Below, in pieces: positions 1-5,121 of a stretch of 5,121 nucleotides of DNA; the stretch's first letter is position 1, and each line of letters opens with the position of its first letter. Under the pieces are notes generated by a model. It was not told the origin of the DNA and ran no database searches. It saw only the letters and a program-made list of their open reading frames with translations. Source of the stretch: Bdellovibrionales bacterium. GTDB taxonomy: Bacteria > Myxococcota > XYA12-FULL-58-9 > SYDY01. The stretch spans positions 1 through 5,121 of the forward strand of contig SYDY01000006.1 in NCBI GenBank assembly GCA_005801425.1. The letters run 5' to 3'. A program made the translations under genes and the position numbers.

Positions 1-12
1 GCGCTCCCAGGG

Positions 13-1242
13 CTAATACAACACCCTGCACTTAATCGTCCCAGGCACCGCACGCAAACGTTCATGCAATTCATGATGATGTGATGCTTCGATGTCGATC
101 ACCACATAGCCCACGTCACCACGGGTTTGCAGATGCTGCCCGGCCACGTTGGCACCCGACTCGGCAAGTGCACGGTTGATGGCGCCAAGTACACCCGGTT
201 GATTGCGATGGATGTGCAACACCCGATGCGCGCCCGCATGGGCAGGCAATGACAATTCGGGAAAATTCACGGCACCGATACTGCTCCCCCAATCGCTGTA
301 CCCCACAAGTTTTCGCGCAACTTCAAGCCCGATATTTTTTTGTGCTTCTGCTGTATTGCCACCCATGTGCGGCGTAAGCACCACATTGGGGGTGTTTTGT
401 AACGGATGCACAAAAGGTTCGTTGTTGGCTTTGGGCTCTACGGGAAACACATCAAGGGCAGCACCCGCAAGATGACCACGATCGATGTTGGCTTTCAACG
501 CAAGCAGATCGACCACACCGCCACGGCTCGCATTGATCAACATGCTGCCTTGTTTCATGCGCGCCATTTCTTGAAGACCGATGAGGTTGCGTGTTTCAGG
601 CAAATCAGGAACATGCAGCGTGAGTAAATCCACCTGCTGCAACAGTTCATCCAAAGTCCCCACCTGCTGTGCATTGCCCATGGCAAGTTTGGGTTCAATA
701 TCGTGATACAAAACACGCATCCCAAAAGATTCGGCCAAAATAGACACCTGAGAACCGATGTGACCGTACCCCACAATACCCAATGTTTTTCCGCGCACTT
801 CGCAACTTCCAAACAACGCTTTTTGCCACACACCGCGATGCATTTCATTGTTGCGATCGCCCAAGCGGCGGCACAGCATCACAATTTCAGCAAGCACAAG
901 CTCCGCCACACTGCGCGTATTGGCATGAGGCGCATTGAATACGGGGATCCCAAGTGCACAGGCCGCATCCAAATCGACTTGATTGGTGCCAATACAAAAA
1001 CAGCCTACCGCCATGAGCTTCGGTGCCGCATGCAAAACATCGTGGGTGAGTTGCGTGCGTGATCGAATGCCCAAAATATGGGTATGGGCAAGGCGCGCTT
1101 TGAGTTCATCGCCCTCAAGGCCACCTTTGATCTGTTCCACCGTGTTGTAACCAGCACGCGACAACACCTCCACAGCGCTTTCATGCACATTTTCCATGAG
1201 TGTGATCTGAATGCGATCTTTGGGAAACGAAAATTCACTCAT
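13..1242 (-). CDS. serA: D-3-phosphoglycerate dehydrogenase (E. coli-type, with ACT domain)
   Basis: This cytosolic enzyme oxidises 3-phosphoglycerate with NAD to 3-phosphohydroxypyruvate, the first step of L-serine synthesis. The 409-residue product aligns almost without gaps to E. coli SerA (410 aa). Seen in the sequence: the conserved GCFCIGTNQVDLDAA block (80-94), NAD-binding GYGHIG (158-163) with the ribose-binding Asp181, and the catalytic set Arg240 (NASRG), Glu269 (FPVEP) and His292 (TPHMGG). A C-terminal ACT domain (about 340-409) keeps His345, Asn347 and Asn365, equivalent to the E. coli serine-binding residues His344, Asn346 and Asn364, so serine feedback inhibition is expected. 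E. coli-type SerA also reduces 2-oxoglutarate to 2-hydroxyglutarate. The ATG at 1242 overlaps the stop of the upstream FAD dehydrogenase (ATGA) and has a good ribosome binding site, indicating one operon with coupled translation. The stop is TAG. The gene is intact. Confidence 0.97.
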   Translation of the reverse strand: MSEFSFPKDRIQITLMENVHESAVEVLSRAGYNTVEQIKGGLEGDELKARLAHTHILGIRSRTQLTHDVLHAAPKLMAVGCFCIGTNQVDLDAACALGIPVFNAPHANTRSVAELVLAEIVMLCRRLGDRNNEMHRGVWQKALFGSCEVRGKTLGIVGYGHIGSQVSILAESFGMRVLYHDIEPKLAMGNAQQVGTLDELLQQVDLLTLHVPDLPETRNLIGLQEMARMKQGSMLINASRGGVVDLLALKANIDRGHLAGAALDVFPVEPKANNEPFVHPLQNTPNVVLTPHMGGNTAEAQKNIGLEVARKLVGYSDWGSSIGAVNFPELSLPAHAGAHRVLHIHRNQPGVLGAINRALAESGANVAGQHLQTRGDVGYVVIDIEASHHHELHERLRAVPGTIKCRVLY

Positions 1243-2639
1243 GATACAATCACCTTTCCAGGATTAAGAAGACCACGGGGATCGAACGCCGCTTTGATCT
1301 GACGAAACAATGCAATCTCTGCAGCGCATCGCGTGTGTTTCAGCGCATCGCGTTTTAAAAGACCGATGCCATGCTCTGCACTGATGCTTCCACGAAAATC
1401 ATGCAATAATACAAAAAGTTCTGCATTCCATGCTTTCATCGCTTTCTGAAATTCGTCAAGCGAGGCACCCGCATCCTTCATCGTGTTCACATGCAAATTG
1501 CCATCACCCAAATGACCAAACACAAAGGGTGTCAAGCGATGCTTTTCTGCAAGCGTAAGCAATGCTTCGGTAAATGCCGGGATATCCATCACAGGCACTG
1601 CAATGTCATTTTTGTGAAGTAAGCCATCTTTGGCCAACGCTTCACCAATGCCTTCTCGCCATCGCCACAAAGCTGCTTTGTCTTTCGCACTTTGCGCAAT
1701 CACTGCATGCAATACGGTTTCGTTTTCAAAGGCACGTTCTGCAATTTGTGTGAGGCAATTTTCGGCGTCGGTGTCATCGCGACCGTCCACTTCGATCAAC
1801 ACCGCATAATCGGCATTGCCTTCCAAAGGAAAAAATGCGCCGCTGTGTTTTTGCATCACATCCAAACATGCGCGGCTCATCACCTCGCATGCCATCAAGC
1901 GTGCGCCTGCAGTCGTATTTGCGAATGCAAGCAAATCACTTGCACTTTCCATGCTCCCCACTGAAAAAAGTGCCACTTGGGTGGCTGCGGGGATAGGCGC
2001 TAGTTTCAAGGTTGCTTCGGTGATCACCGCAAGCGTGCCTTCGCTGCCAATCAACAGTTGGGTAAGATCGTAACCTGTATTGTTTTTTTCCAAAGGCGTG
2101 GTCATGTCGAGAATGGTGCCATCCATCAGCACCGCTTTCACACCGAGCACCCACCGCCTGGCCATGCCGTATTTGATCACGCGAATGCCACCGGCATTGG
2201 TCGCAAGATTGCCGCCAATGTGACTCGATCCCGACGATGCAAAATCTACCGGCCACTGCAATCCCAACGGCTCGCATGCCGCTTGCACCGCATCGGTGAT
2301 AGCACCTGCCTCCACATGGATCGTTCGCGACGACGTGCACACAGCACCGATGTGATTCATTTTCTCAAGACTGAGCACCAGTTCATGATCCGCCGCCACA
2401 GCGCCTCCCGCAAGCCCTGTGCGGCCTCCTGAGGGCACCACAGCCACACCATGTTCACTTGCAAGACGAAGCACGTTGCTTACCTGTTCAGTCGAGCGCG
2501 GAAAGCACACGGCCAAAGGCGCGGGCGTATGCAAACGTGTCCAATCGCGACCATAGTTCGCCAAGGACTCGGCGTCATGGAGAATGTCTGCGGGAGAAAC
2601 AATCGTCGCGAGTTGCTGCAAAAAGACTTGGGCGGTCAT
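1239..2639 (-). CDS. FAD-linked dehydrogenase, probable D-2-hydroxyglutarate dehydrogenase (GlcD/VAO family)
   Basis: This is a 466-residue flavoprotein of the FAD-binding type 4 (vanillyl-alcohol oxidase/GlcD) family. Numbered from the ATG at 2639, the FAD domain shows PSGGRTGLAGGAV (69-81), GSSHIGGNLATNAGG (137-151), TGYDL (188-192) and GSEGTL (198-203). The C-terminal substrate domain has Arg328, Lys343, FGHLGDGNLHVN (374-385) and SAEHGIG (420-426). His376, His383 and Glu422 match the metal ligands of human D2HGDH, and Asn385 a substrate contact. The text NYGRDWT...PVDFASSGSSHIGGN resembles Pseudomonas D-2-hydroxyglutarate dehydrogenase more than glycolate oxidase GlcD. The inferred role is oxidation of D-2-hydroxyglutarate to 2-oxoglutarate, passing electrons to a carrier such as ETF. 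The 4-bp overlap with serA fits this. D-lactate or glycolate dehydrogenase remains possible. An in-frame TTG at 2648 would add three residues; I prefer the ATG, although neither has a recognisable ribosome binding site. Confidence 0.88.
   Translation of the reverse strand: MTAQVFLQQLATIVSPADILHDAESLANYGRDWTRLHTPAPLAVCFPRSTEQVSNVLRLASEHGVAVVPSGGRTGLAGGAVAADHELVLSLEKMNHIGAVCTSSRTIHVEAGAITDAVQAACEPLGLQWPVDFASSGSSHIGGNLATNAGGIRVIKYGMARRWVLGVKAVLMDGTILDMTTPLEKNNTGYDLTQLLIGSEGTLAVITEATLKLAPIPAATQVALFSVGSMESASDLLAFANTTAGARLMACEVMSRACLDVMQKHSGAFFPLEGNADYAVLIEVDGRDDTDAENCLTQIAERAFENETVLHAVIAQSAKDKAALWRWREGIGEALAKDGLLHKNDIAVPVMDIPAFTEALLTLAEKHRLTPFVFGHLGDGNLHVNTMKDAGASLDEFQKAMKAWNAELFVLLHDFRGSISAEHGIGLLKRDALKHTRCAAEIALFRQIKAAFDPRGLLNPGKVIVS
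1250..1255 (-). promoter_or_regulatory. Shine-Dalgarno site of serA (AGGTGA)
   Basis: AGGTGA on the minus strand lies 7 bases before the serA ATG, within the last codons of the upstream dehydrogenase gene. It fixes the serA start at 1242 and supports translational coupling through the ATGA overlap. It is the only clear Shine-Dalgarno site I see ahead of a gene start in this window. Confidence 0.75.
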
Positions 2640-2724
2640 GGGATGCAATCATAGCGAACTTTGTGCCCATGTGCATCTAAAACCCTGAAGTATTCCCGTC
2701 TTAGTCATGTCAAATGATATATAT

Positions 2725-2801
2725 TGTAGGGGCGCTTCGCGAAGCGCCCGTGCGGTCTTTGAATCAAAGTTTTAGCGGGCGGTTCGCGAACCGCCCCTGC
2801 A
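2725..2801. repeat. REPIN-like element: two inverted REP-like palindromes
   Basis: There are two perfect 20-nt palindromes at 2730-2749 (GGGCGCTTCGCGAAGCGCCC) and 2777-2796 (GGGCGGTTCGCGAACCGCCC), in inverted orientation. Each is preceded on its outer side by a GTAG-like head: GTAG at 2726-2729, and GCAG read on the minus strand at 2800-2797. The 27-nt linker carries a small hairpin, CTTTG-AAT-CAAAG (2757-2769), whose centre at 2763 is exactly the centre of the whole element. A G/C-rich palindrome with a GTAG head, in inverted doublets, is the known layout of REP sequences and REPINs mobilised by RAYT (TnpA-REP) transposases. No RAYT gene is in the window. Copy number elsewhere cannot be judged from here, so the class is inferred from structure alone. 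Confidence 0.65.
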
Positions 2802-2827
2802 TAGAACACCGGCTAAATTCACGTTTA

Positions 2828-2846
2828 TTGCGGGGAATAACCGCAA
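2828..2846 (-). terminator. Weak stem-loop after the small RCC1/DUF4215 gene
   Basis: Read on the minus strand, TTGCGG (2846-2841) and CCGCAA (2833-2828) form a 6-bp stem with a 7-nt loop, 7 bases after the TGA stop at 2853. No run of T follows (TAAACG does), so this is not a canonical intrinsic terminator. It could be a 3'-end-protecting stem-loop or chance. The REPIN-like palindromes further downstream might also stop or protect the transcript. Confidence 0.3.
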
Positions 2847-2852
2847 CCCCAA

Positions 2853-3173
2853 TCACTCCCAAACAATCGCCATCGCATCGGGCTCATTGATGCTCACGGT
2901 ATCATTTCGCCCCAATTGACCACGCGCCCCATTCCCCCAGCACTTCACCTGCCCGTTCAGTAAACCGCACGTGTGATTGGCTCCTGCCGCAATATGATTG
3001 ATCACTGTACATATATTTGAGCAATCATCGCGATTGCTGGCGTTGCCGTCGTCGCAGGCTTCGCCGACCTCAATCACACCATTGGGGCACACCGACGCAC
3101 TCGAAGTGCTCCGTCCACATCCACCGAACGCTGCGCATGCAAAAGCAACGAGAACAGTGCCTCTTATGGGCAT
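2853..3173 (-). CDS. Small secreted protein: DUF4215-like cysteine motif plus one RCC1 blade
   Basis: The 106-residue product starts with a basic and hydrophobic signal peptide (MPIRGTVLVAFACAAFGGC). It ends at Cys19 in a poor lipobox (FGGC), so it is probably exported and perhaps lipidated. Residues 29-57 form a Myxococcus-type cysteine-rich motif with CPNG, GEACDDGN and CSNIC (Cys29, Cys40, Cys51, Cys55). Residues 61-89 are a single RCC1 repeat (AAGANHTC...KCWG...GQLG) with Cys69 and Cys78. One RCC1 repeat cannot close a propeller, and related proteins normally carry several, so this may be a truncated copy. No RCC1 coding continues past the stop in any minus frame. The ATG lies inside the end of the upstream RCC1 gene (10-bp overlap, ATGCCCATAA), which suggests translational coupling. 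The molecular function is unknown. Confidence 0.72.
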   Translation of the reverse strand: MPIRGTVLVAFACAAFGGCGRSTSSASVCPNGVIEVGEACDDGNASNRDDCSNICTVINHIAAGANHTCGLLNGQVKCWGNGARGQLGRNDTVSINEPDAMAIVWE

Positions 3174-4507
3174 GTGATCCCAGTACCGCAGCTAAAGACA
3201 ACAGCGACAGGGACCAAAGAAGCCGCATACTCATTCGCACCATTGTTTCCAAGCTGACCACTAGCATTCGCACCCCAGCACTTGACACTGTTGTCGCTTA
3301 AGACTGCGCAAGAATGCTCCGCCCCCGCAGCGACACTTATGGCAGAACCTCCTAAGCTGATAGGAGACACAGATGAAACCGGGTGACCCGCTTCGGCAGT
3401 ATCACCTACGTTATCTTCATTGTTGAGACCAAGCCGACCGCCAGCACCAAAACCCCAGCATTTCACACCTCCCGTATTTAACACAGCACAGGTGTGATTC
3501 TTCCCCGTTGAGACAGCTGTCGCCGTAAGACCTGTACCCAGATCAACAGCAGCGATTGAGTAGGCGGGAGTTGTGCTGGGTATATTATTCGTATGTGACA
3601 TTCCCAATTGGCCGTAGGTATTAAGCCCCCAGCACATGACGCTGCCGCCACTCATTAATGCACAGGTAAATCGGTCACTTGCCACAATCGCAACAGCGGT
3701 CCCCCCACCTAGAGAAGGTGTAGCGGGCGAGCTGGCCACAGCTGACGCTGCAGTTTCCGTCGTCACGCCCAACTGCGCGGTGTCATTGGCCCCCCAGCAT
3801 TTCACCGCGCCGCCGGTTATCACACAAGTATGCGTGTACCCTACGGCAACGGCGGTGACCCCTGTTATTTCGCCAGTCGCATCCGCCCCATTCGGCGTAG
3901 CAGCACCCGCACCATTCGCACCAGGACTCGTAAGTTGGGTGAGGGATCCACTGTACCCGAGTTTGTTGTTGTTATTATTTAATCCCCAACATTTGACCCG
4001 GCCGTTATCCAATACCGCACAGGTACTGCTTATTCCTCCGACAACGGATGTCGCTGTGCGGCCTGAGCCAAAATTGATGGCAGTGGCTGATGGGGCATTA
4101 AGTGGACTCGTATTGCCCAACCCAAGCTTACCGTTCGACCCATGCCCCCAACATTTCCCAATACCACCACTAGATAACGCGCAGGTGTGCGAAGAGCCCG
4201 TCGATATGCCCAGAGAGGAAAATGCCACGCTCACCTGAGCCGCAGGTGCCGAATCAAGTTGGTCGTTGTTACCGTATCCTGTTTGACCGGTGCCACCATC
4301 ACCCCAACATTTGATAGCGTTATTCGTCAATCGCACGCAGGTGTGCGTATCGCCCGCCGCAACCGCCACCGCTTTTCTCCCAGGATAAAAACACGCTTGC
4401 TCTAAATCCATCGCCGCATCTGCGTATTCTTCATAATTGATGCTGCTATCCTGCCCGCACCCAGCAAAGAGAAGACATGAAATCAAAATCGGTCGCAGAT
4501 TTGGCAT
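3164..4507 (-). CDS. Secreted RCC1-repeat lipoprotein, seven blades
   Basis: The 447-residue product opens with a short lipoprotein signal (MPNLRPILISCLLFAGC, Cys17 as the likely lipidated residue; Phe at -3 is off consensus). A linker (18-45) follows, then seven RCC1 repeats, each of the form AV-x-G-x-x-HTCAVL-x-x-G-x-VKCWG-x-x-x-x-GQLG. The blade cysteines are 57/67, 109/119, 163/173, 228/237, 282/292, 340/350 and 400/410. Seven repeats match the seven-bladed propeller of RCC1. The paired cysteines suggest an in-blade disulfide, which fits the cell surface or periplasm. Cys39, Cys440 and Cys446 lie outside the blades. Blade 3 carries a five-Asn run (177-181). An in-frame GTG at 4585 would bury the signal peptide, so I chose the ATG at 4507. 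RCC1-like propellers usually bind partner proteins; none can be named here. Confidence 0.85.
   Translation of the reverse strand: MPNLRPILISCLLFAGCGQDSSINYEEYADAAMDLEQACFYPGRKAVAVAAGDTHTCVRLTNNAIKCWGDGGTGQTGYGNNDQLDSAPAAQVSVAFSSLGISTGSSHTCALSSGGIGKCWGHGSNGKLGLGNTSPLNAPSATAINFGSGRTATSVVGGISSTCAVLDNGRVKCWGLNNNNNKLGYSGSLTQLTSPGANGAGAATPNGADATGEITGVTAVAVGYTHTCVITGGAVKCWGANDTAQLGVTTETAASAVASSPATPSLGGGTAVAIVASDRFTCALMSGGSVMCWGLNTYGQLGMSHTNNIPSTTPAYSIAAVDLGTGLTATAVSTGKNHTCAVLNTGGVKCWGFGAGGRLGLNNEDNVGDTAEAGHPVSSVSPISLGGSAISVAAGAEHSCAVLSDNSVKCWGANASGQLGNNGANEYAASLVPVAVVFSCGTGITCP
3248..4369 (-). repeat. Seven tandem RCC1 coding repeats
   Basis: This stretch codes for the seven propeller blades of the RCC1 lipoprotein. 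At DNA level, variants of CCCCARCAYTT (plus strand; minus strand encodes KCWG) recur about every 155-195 bases, near 3269, 3454, 3628, 3791, 3983, 4145 and 4301. An eighth related copy lies near 2936 in the next gene. The units have diverged strongly between the cores, with linkers of different length, so this is an old protein repeat and not a recent DNA duplication. It also leaves a long open frame of 200 codons on the opposite strand, which is a by-product. Confidence 0.8.
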
Positions 4508-4523
4508 GATATGGATTATACCA
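4508..4523 (-). promoter_or_regulatory. Extended -10 promoter of the RCC1 lipoprotein gene (TGGTATAAT)
   Basis: The minus strand reads TGG (4523-4521) followed by a perfect TATAAT (4520-4515), an extended -10 element. The best -35 at 17-nt spacing is TTTTCT (4543-4538), which is poor, as is usual for extended -10 promoters. Only 7 bases separate the -10 from the ATG at 4507, so the predicted transcription start falls on or one base before the start codon. There is no Shine-Dalgarno sequence, so the mRNA would be leaderless. Confidence 0.6.
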
Positions 4524-4575
4524 GTACCGGTTGATTGAGAAAATTTTAGGCGGTTTTCTGTAAGGCTGATATCCA

Positions 4576-4617
4576 GGGCGACCACCCCCCGTCTTCACGG
4601 GGGCAGGCTTTCGCCCC
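4576..4617 (-). terminator. Long imperfect hairpin after rpoD
   Basis: Three bases after the rpoD TAA, the minus strand can fold into one 42-nt structure. An outer stem pairs GGGCGA (4616-4611) with TCGCCC (4581-4576). A CC/GG pair follows beyond an AAG bulge, then a 2x2 internal loop. The inner stem pairs CCCCCGT (4603-4597) with ACGGGGG (4592-4586) around a GAAG loop. The position suggests a transcription end or 3'-protecting structure for rpoD, but there is no T run after it. A dispersed palindromic repeat is an alternative. An overlapping competing stem, GGGGC (4617-4613) with GCCCC (4604-4600), is also possible. Confidence 0.5.
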
Positions 4618-4619
4618 AA

Positions 4620-5121
4620 TTAATCCACGAATGCTTTAAGCTTCTTGGTACGCGACGGATGGCGCAATTTACTCAAGGCTTTGGCTTCGATTTGACGAAT
4701 ACGTTCACGTGTGACGCTAAAATCTTGGCCGACTTCTTCAAGCGTATGATCGCTTTTTTCGCCGATACCAAAACGCATGCGCAACACTTTTTCTTCACGG
4801 GGCGTCAGCGTCCCGAGCACAAAACGTGTCTGATCAGCCAAAGCGTTGGCAATCGCGGCCTGCGAAGGCGACGTAACACTTTTGTCTTCGATGAAATCAC
4901 CGAGGCTTGAATCTTCTTCTTCACCAATGGGTGTTTCCAAAGAAATAGGCTCTTTGGCGATTTTGAGCACCTTGCGGACTTTATCCGAAGGCACTTCCAT
5001 TTTCGCTGCGATTTCATCGGGCGTCGGCTCACGACCCAATTCCTGCAACAGGTACCGACTGGTTCGGATCACCTTGTTGATGGATTCGATCATATGCACC
5101 GGCACACGGATGGTACGGGCC
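4620..5121 (-). CDS. rpoD: RNA polymerase primary sigma factor sigma-70, C-terminal part (cut by window edge)
   Basis: This is the last 166 or so residues of the housekeeping sigma factor, which directs core RNA polymerase to -35/-10 promoters. The frame is open to the window edge and reads [12 protein letters not shown] at the region 2.4/3.0 junction, so the GTG at 5105 is an internal valine codon and the true start lies outside. Region 3 follows ([30 protein letters not shown]), then the region 3.2 finger ([10 protein letters not shown]), region 4.1 ([16 protein letters not shown]) and the region 4.2 helix-turn-helix that reads the -35 box ([23 protein letters not shown]), ending [13 protein letters not shown]. 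The match to E. coli RpoD is close throughout, and [15 protein letters not shown] is typical of deltaproteobacterial RpoD. The stop is TAA. All key parts present look intact. Confidence 0.97.
   Translation of the reverse strand, partial: ARTIRVPVHMIESINKVIRTSRYLLQELGREPTPDEIAAKMEVPSDKVRKVLKIAKEPISLETPIGEEEDSSLGDFIEDKSVTSPSQAAIANALADQTRFVLGTLTPREEKVLRMRFGIGEKSDHTLEEVGQDFSVTRERIRQIEAKALSKLRHPSRTKKLKAFVD

Noticed and set aside
2578-2652. Short minus-strand reading frame starting ATG at 2652, overlapping the dehydrogenase start
   Set aside because: About 25 codons with no recognisable content or ribosome site; it is a shadow of the start of the dehydrogenase gene.
2725-2801. CRISPR fragment or IS inverted repeats
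   Set aside because: There are only two units, each is a full palindrome in inverted and not direct order, and there is no transposase frame between them.
3636-4238. 200-codon open frame on the plus strand opposite the RCC1 gene
   Set aside because: It is the antisense of the blade repeats, is rich in Pro/Ala/Val from reversed Gly/Cys/Trp codons, and has no domain or promoter. The minus strand clearly encodes RCC1 repeats.
2853-4507. The two RCC1 genes as one gene split by a frameshift
   Set aside because: The second frame has its own signal peptide and cysteine-rich motif right after its ATG, and the first already has seven complete blades, so two separate proteins are more likely.
4508-4585. 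26-residue N-terminal extension of the RCC1 lipoprotein from the GTG at 4585
   Set aside because: It would place the lipoprotein signal peptide internally, runs across the promoter, and starts within the rpoD hairpin. The ATG at 4507 gives a normal signal peptide.
4620-5105. A complete short sigma factor starting at the GTG at 5105
   Set aside because: The codons upstream (ARTIR) continue the sigma-70 region 2.4 alignment to the window edge, so the gene is simply cut by the window.

Overview
The window suggests a chromosome of the old 'Deltaproteobacteria' (Myxococcota/Desulfobacterota-like). This rests on three things. The tail of the housekeeping sigma factor uses wording typical of that group ([15 protein letters not shown]). 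A short secreted protein carries a Myxococcus-type cysteine-rich repeat (DUF4215-like, CxxGxxExGExCDDGN). A secreted RCC1-repeat lipoprotein sits beside it. Base composition looks close to balanced. The lineage is inferred from motifs, not from a search.

All five genes lie on the minus strand, so transcription runs from right to left. At 4620-5121 is the 3' end of rpoD (sigma-70), cut by the window edge. A long imperfect hairpin (4576-4617) follows its stop. A near-ideal extended -10 promoter (TGGTATAAT) then lies immediately before an RCC1 lipoprotein gene (3164-4507). That gene encodes seven RCC1 repeats, enough for one complete seven-bladed propeller, and every blade carries a cysteine pair. 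A small second gene (2853-3173) overlaps its stop by 10 bp. It encodes a signal peptide, one DUF4215-like cysteine motif and a single RCC1 blade.

The non-coding gap 2640-2852 holds a 75-bp REPIN-like element: two inverted REP-like palindromes around a small central hairpin. It also has a weak stem-loop after the small gene.

The left half is a two-gene serine-biosynthesis operon. A D-2-hydroxyglutarate dehydrogenase-type FAD enzyme (1239-2639) overlaps serA (13-1242) by ATGA, and serA has a good ribosome binding site inside the upstream gene. In Pseudomonas, these two enzymes form a couple: SerA reduces 2-oxoglutarate to D-2-hydroxyglutarate while oxidising 3-phosphoglycerate, and the FAD enzyme removes the D-2-hydroxyglutarate. 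The gene order here fits the same arrangement.

I found no RNA gene, CRISPR array, transposase or clear phage gene. The least ordinary parts are the RCC1/DUF4215 overlapping pair, its apparently leaderless promoter and the REPIN-like element.
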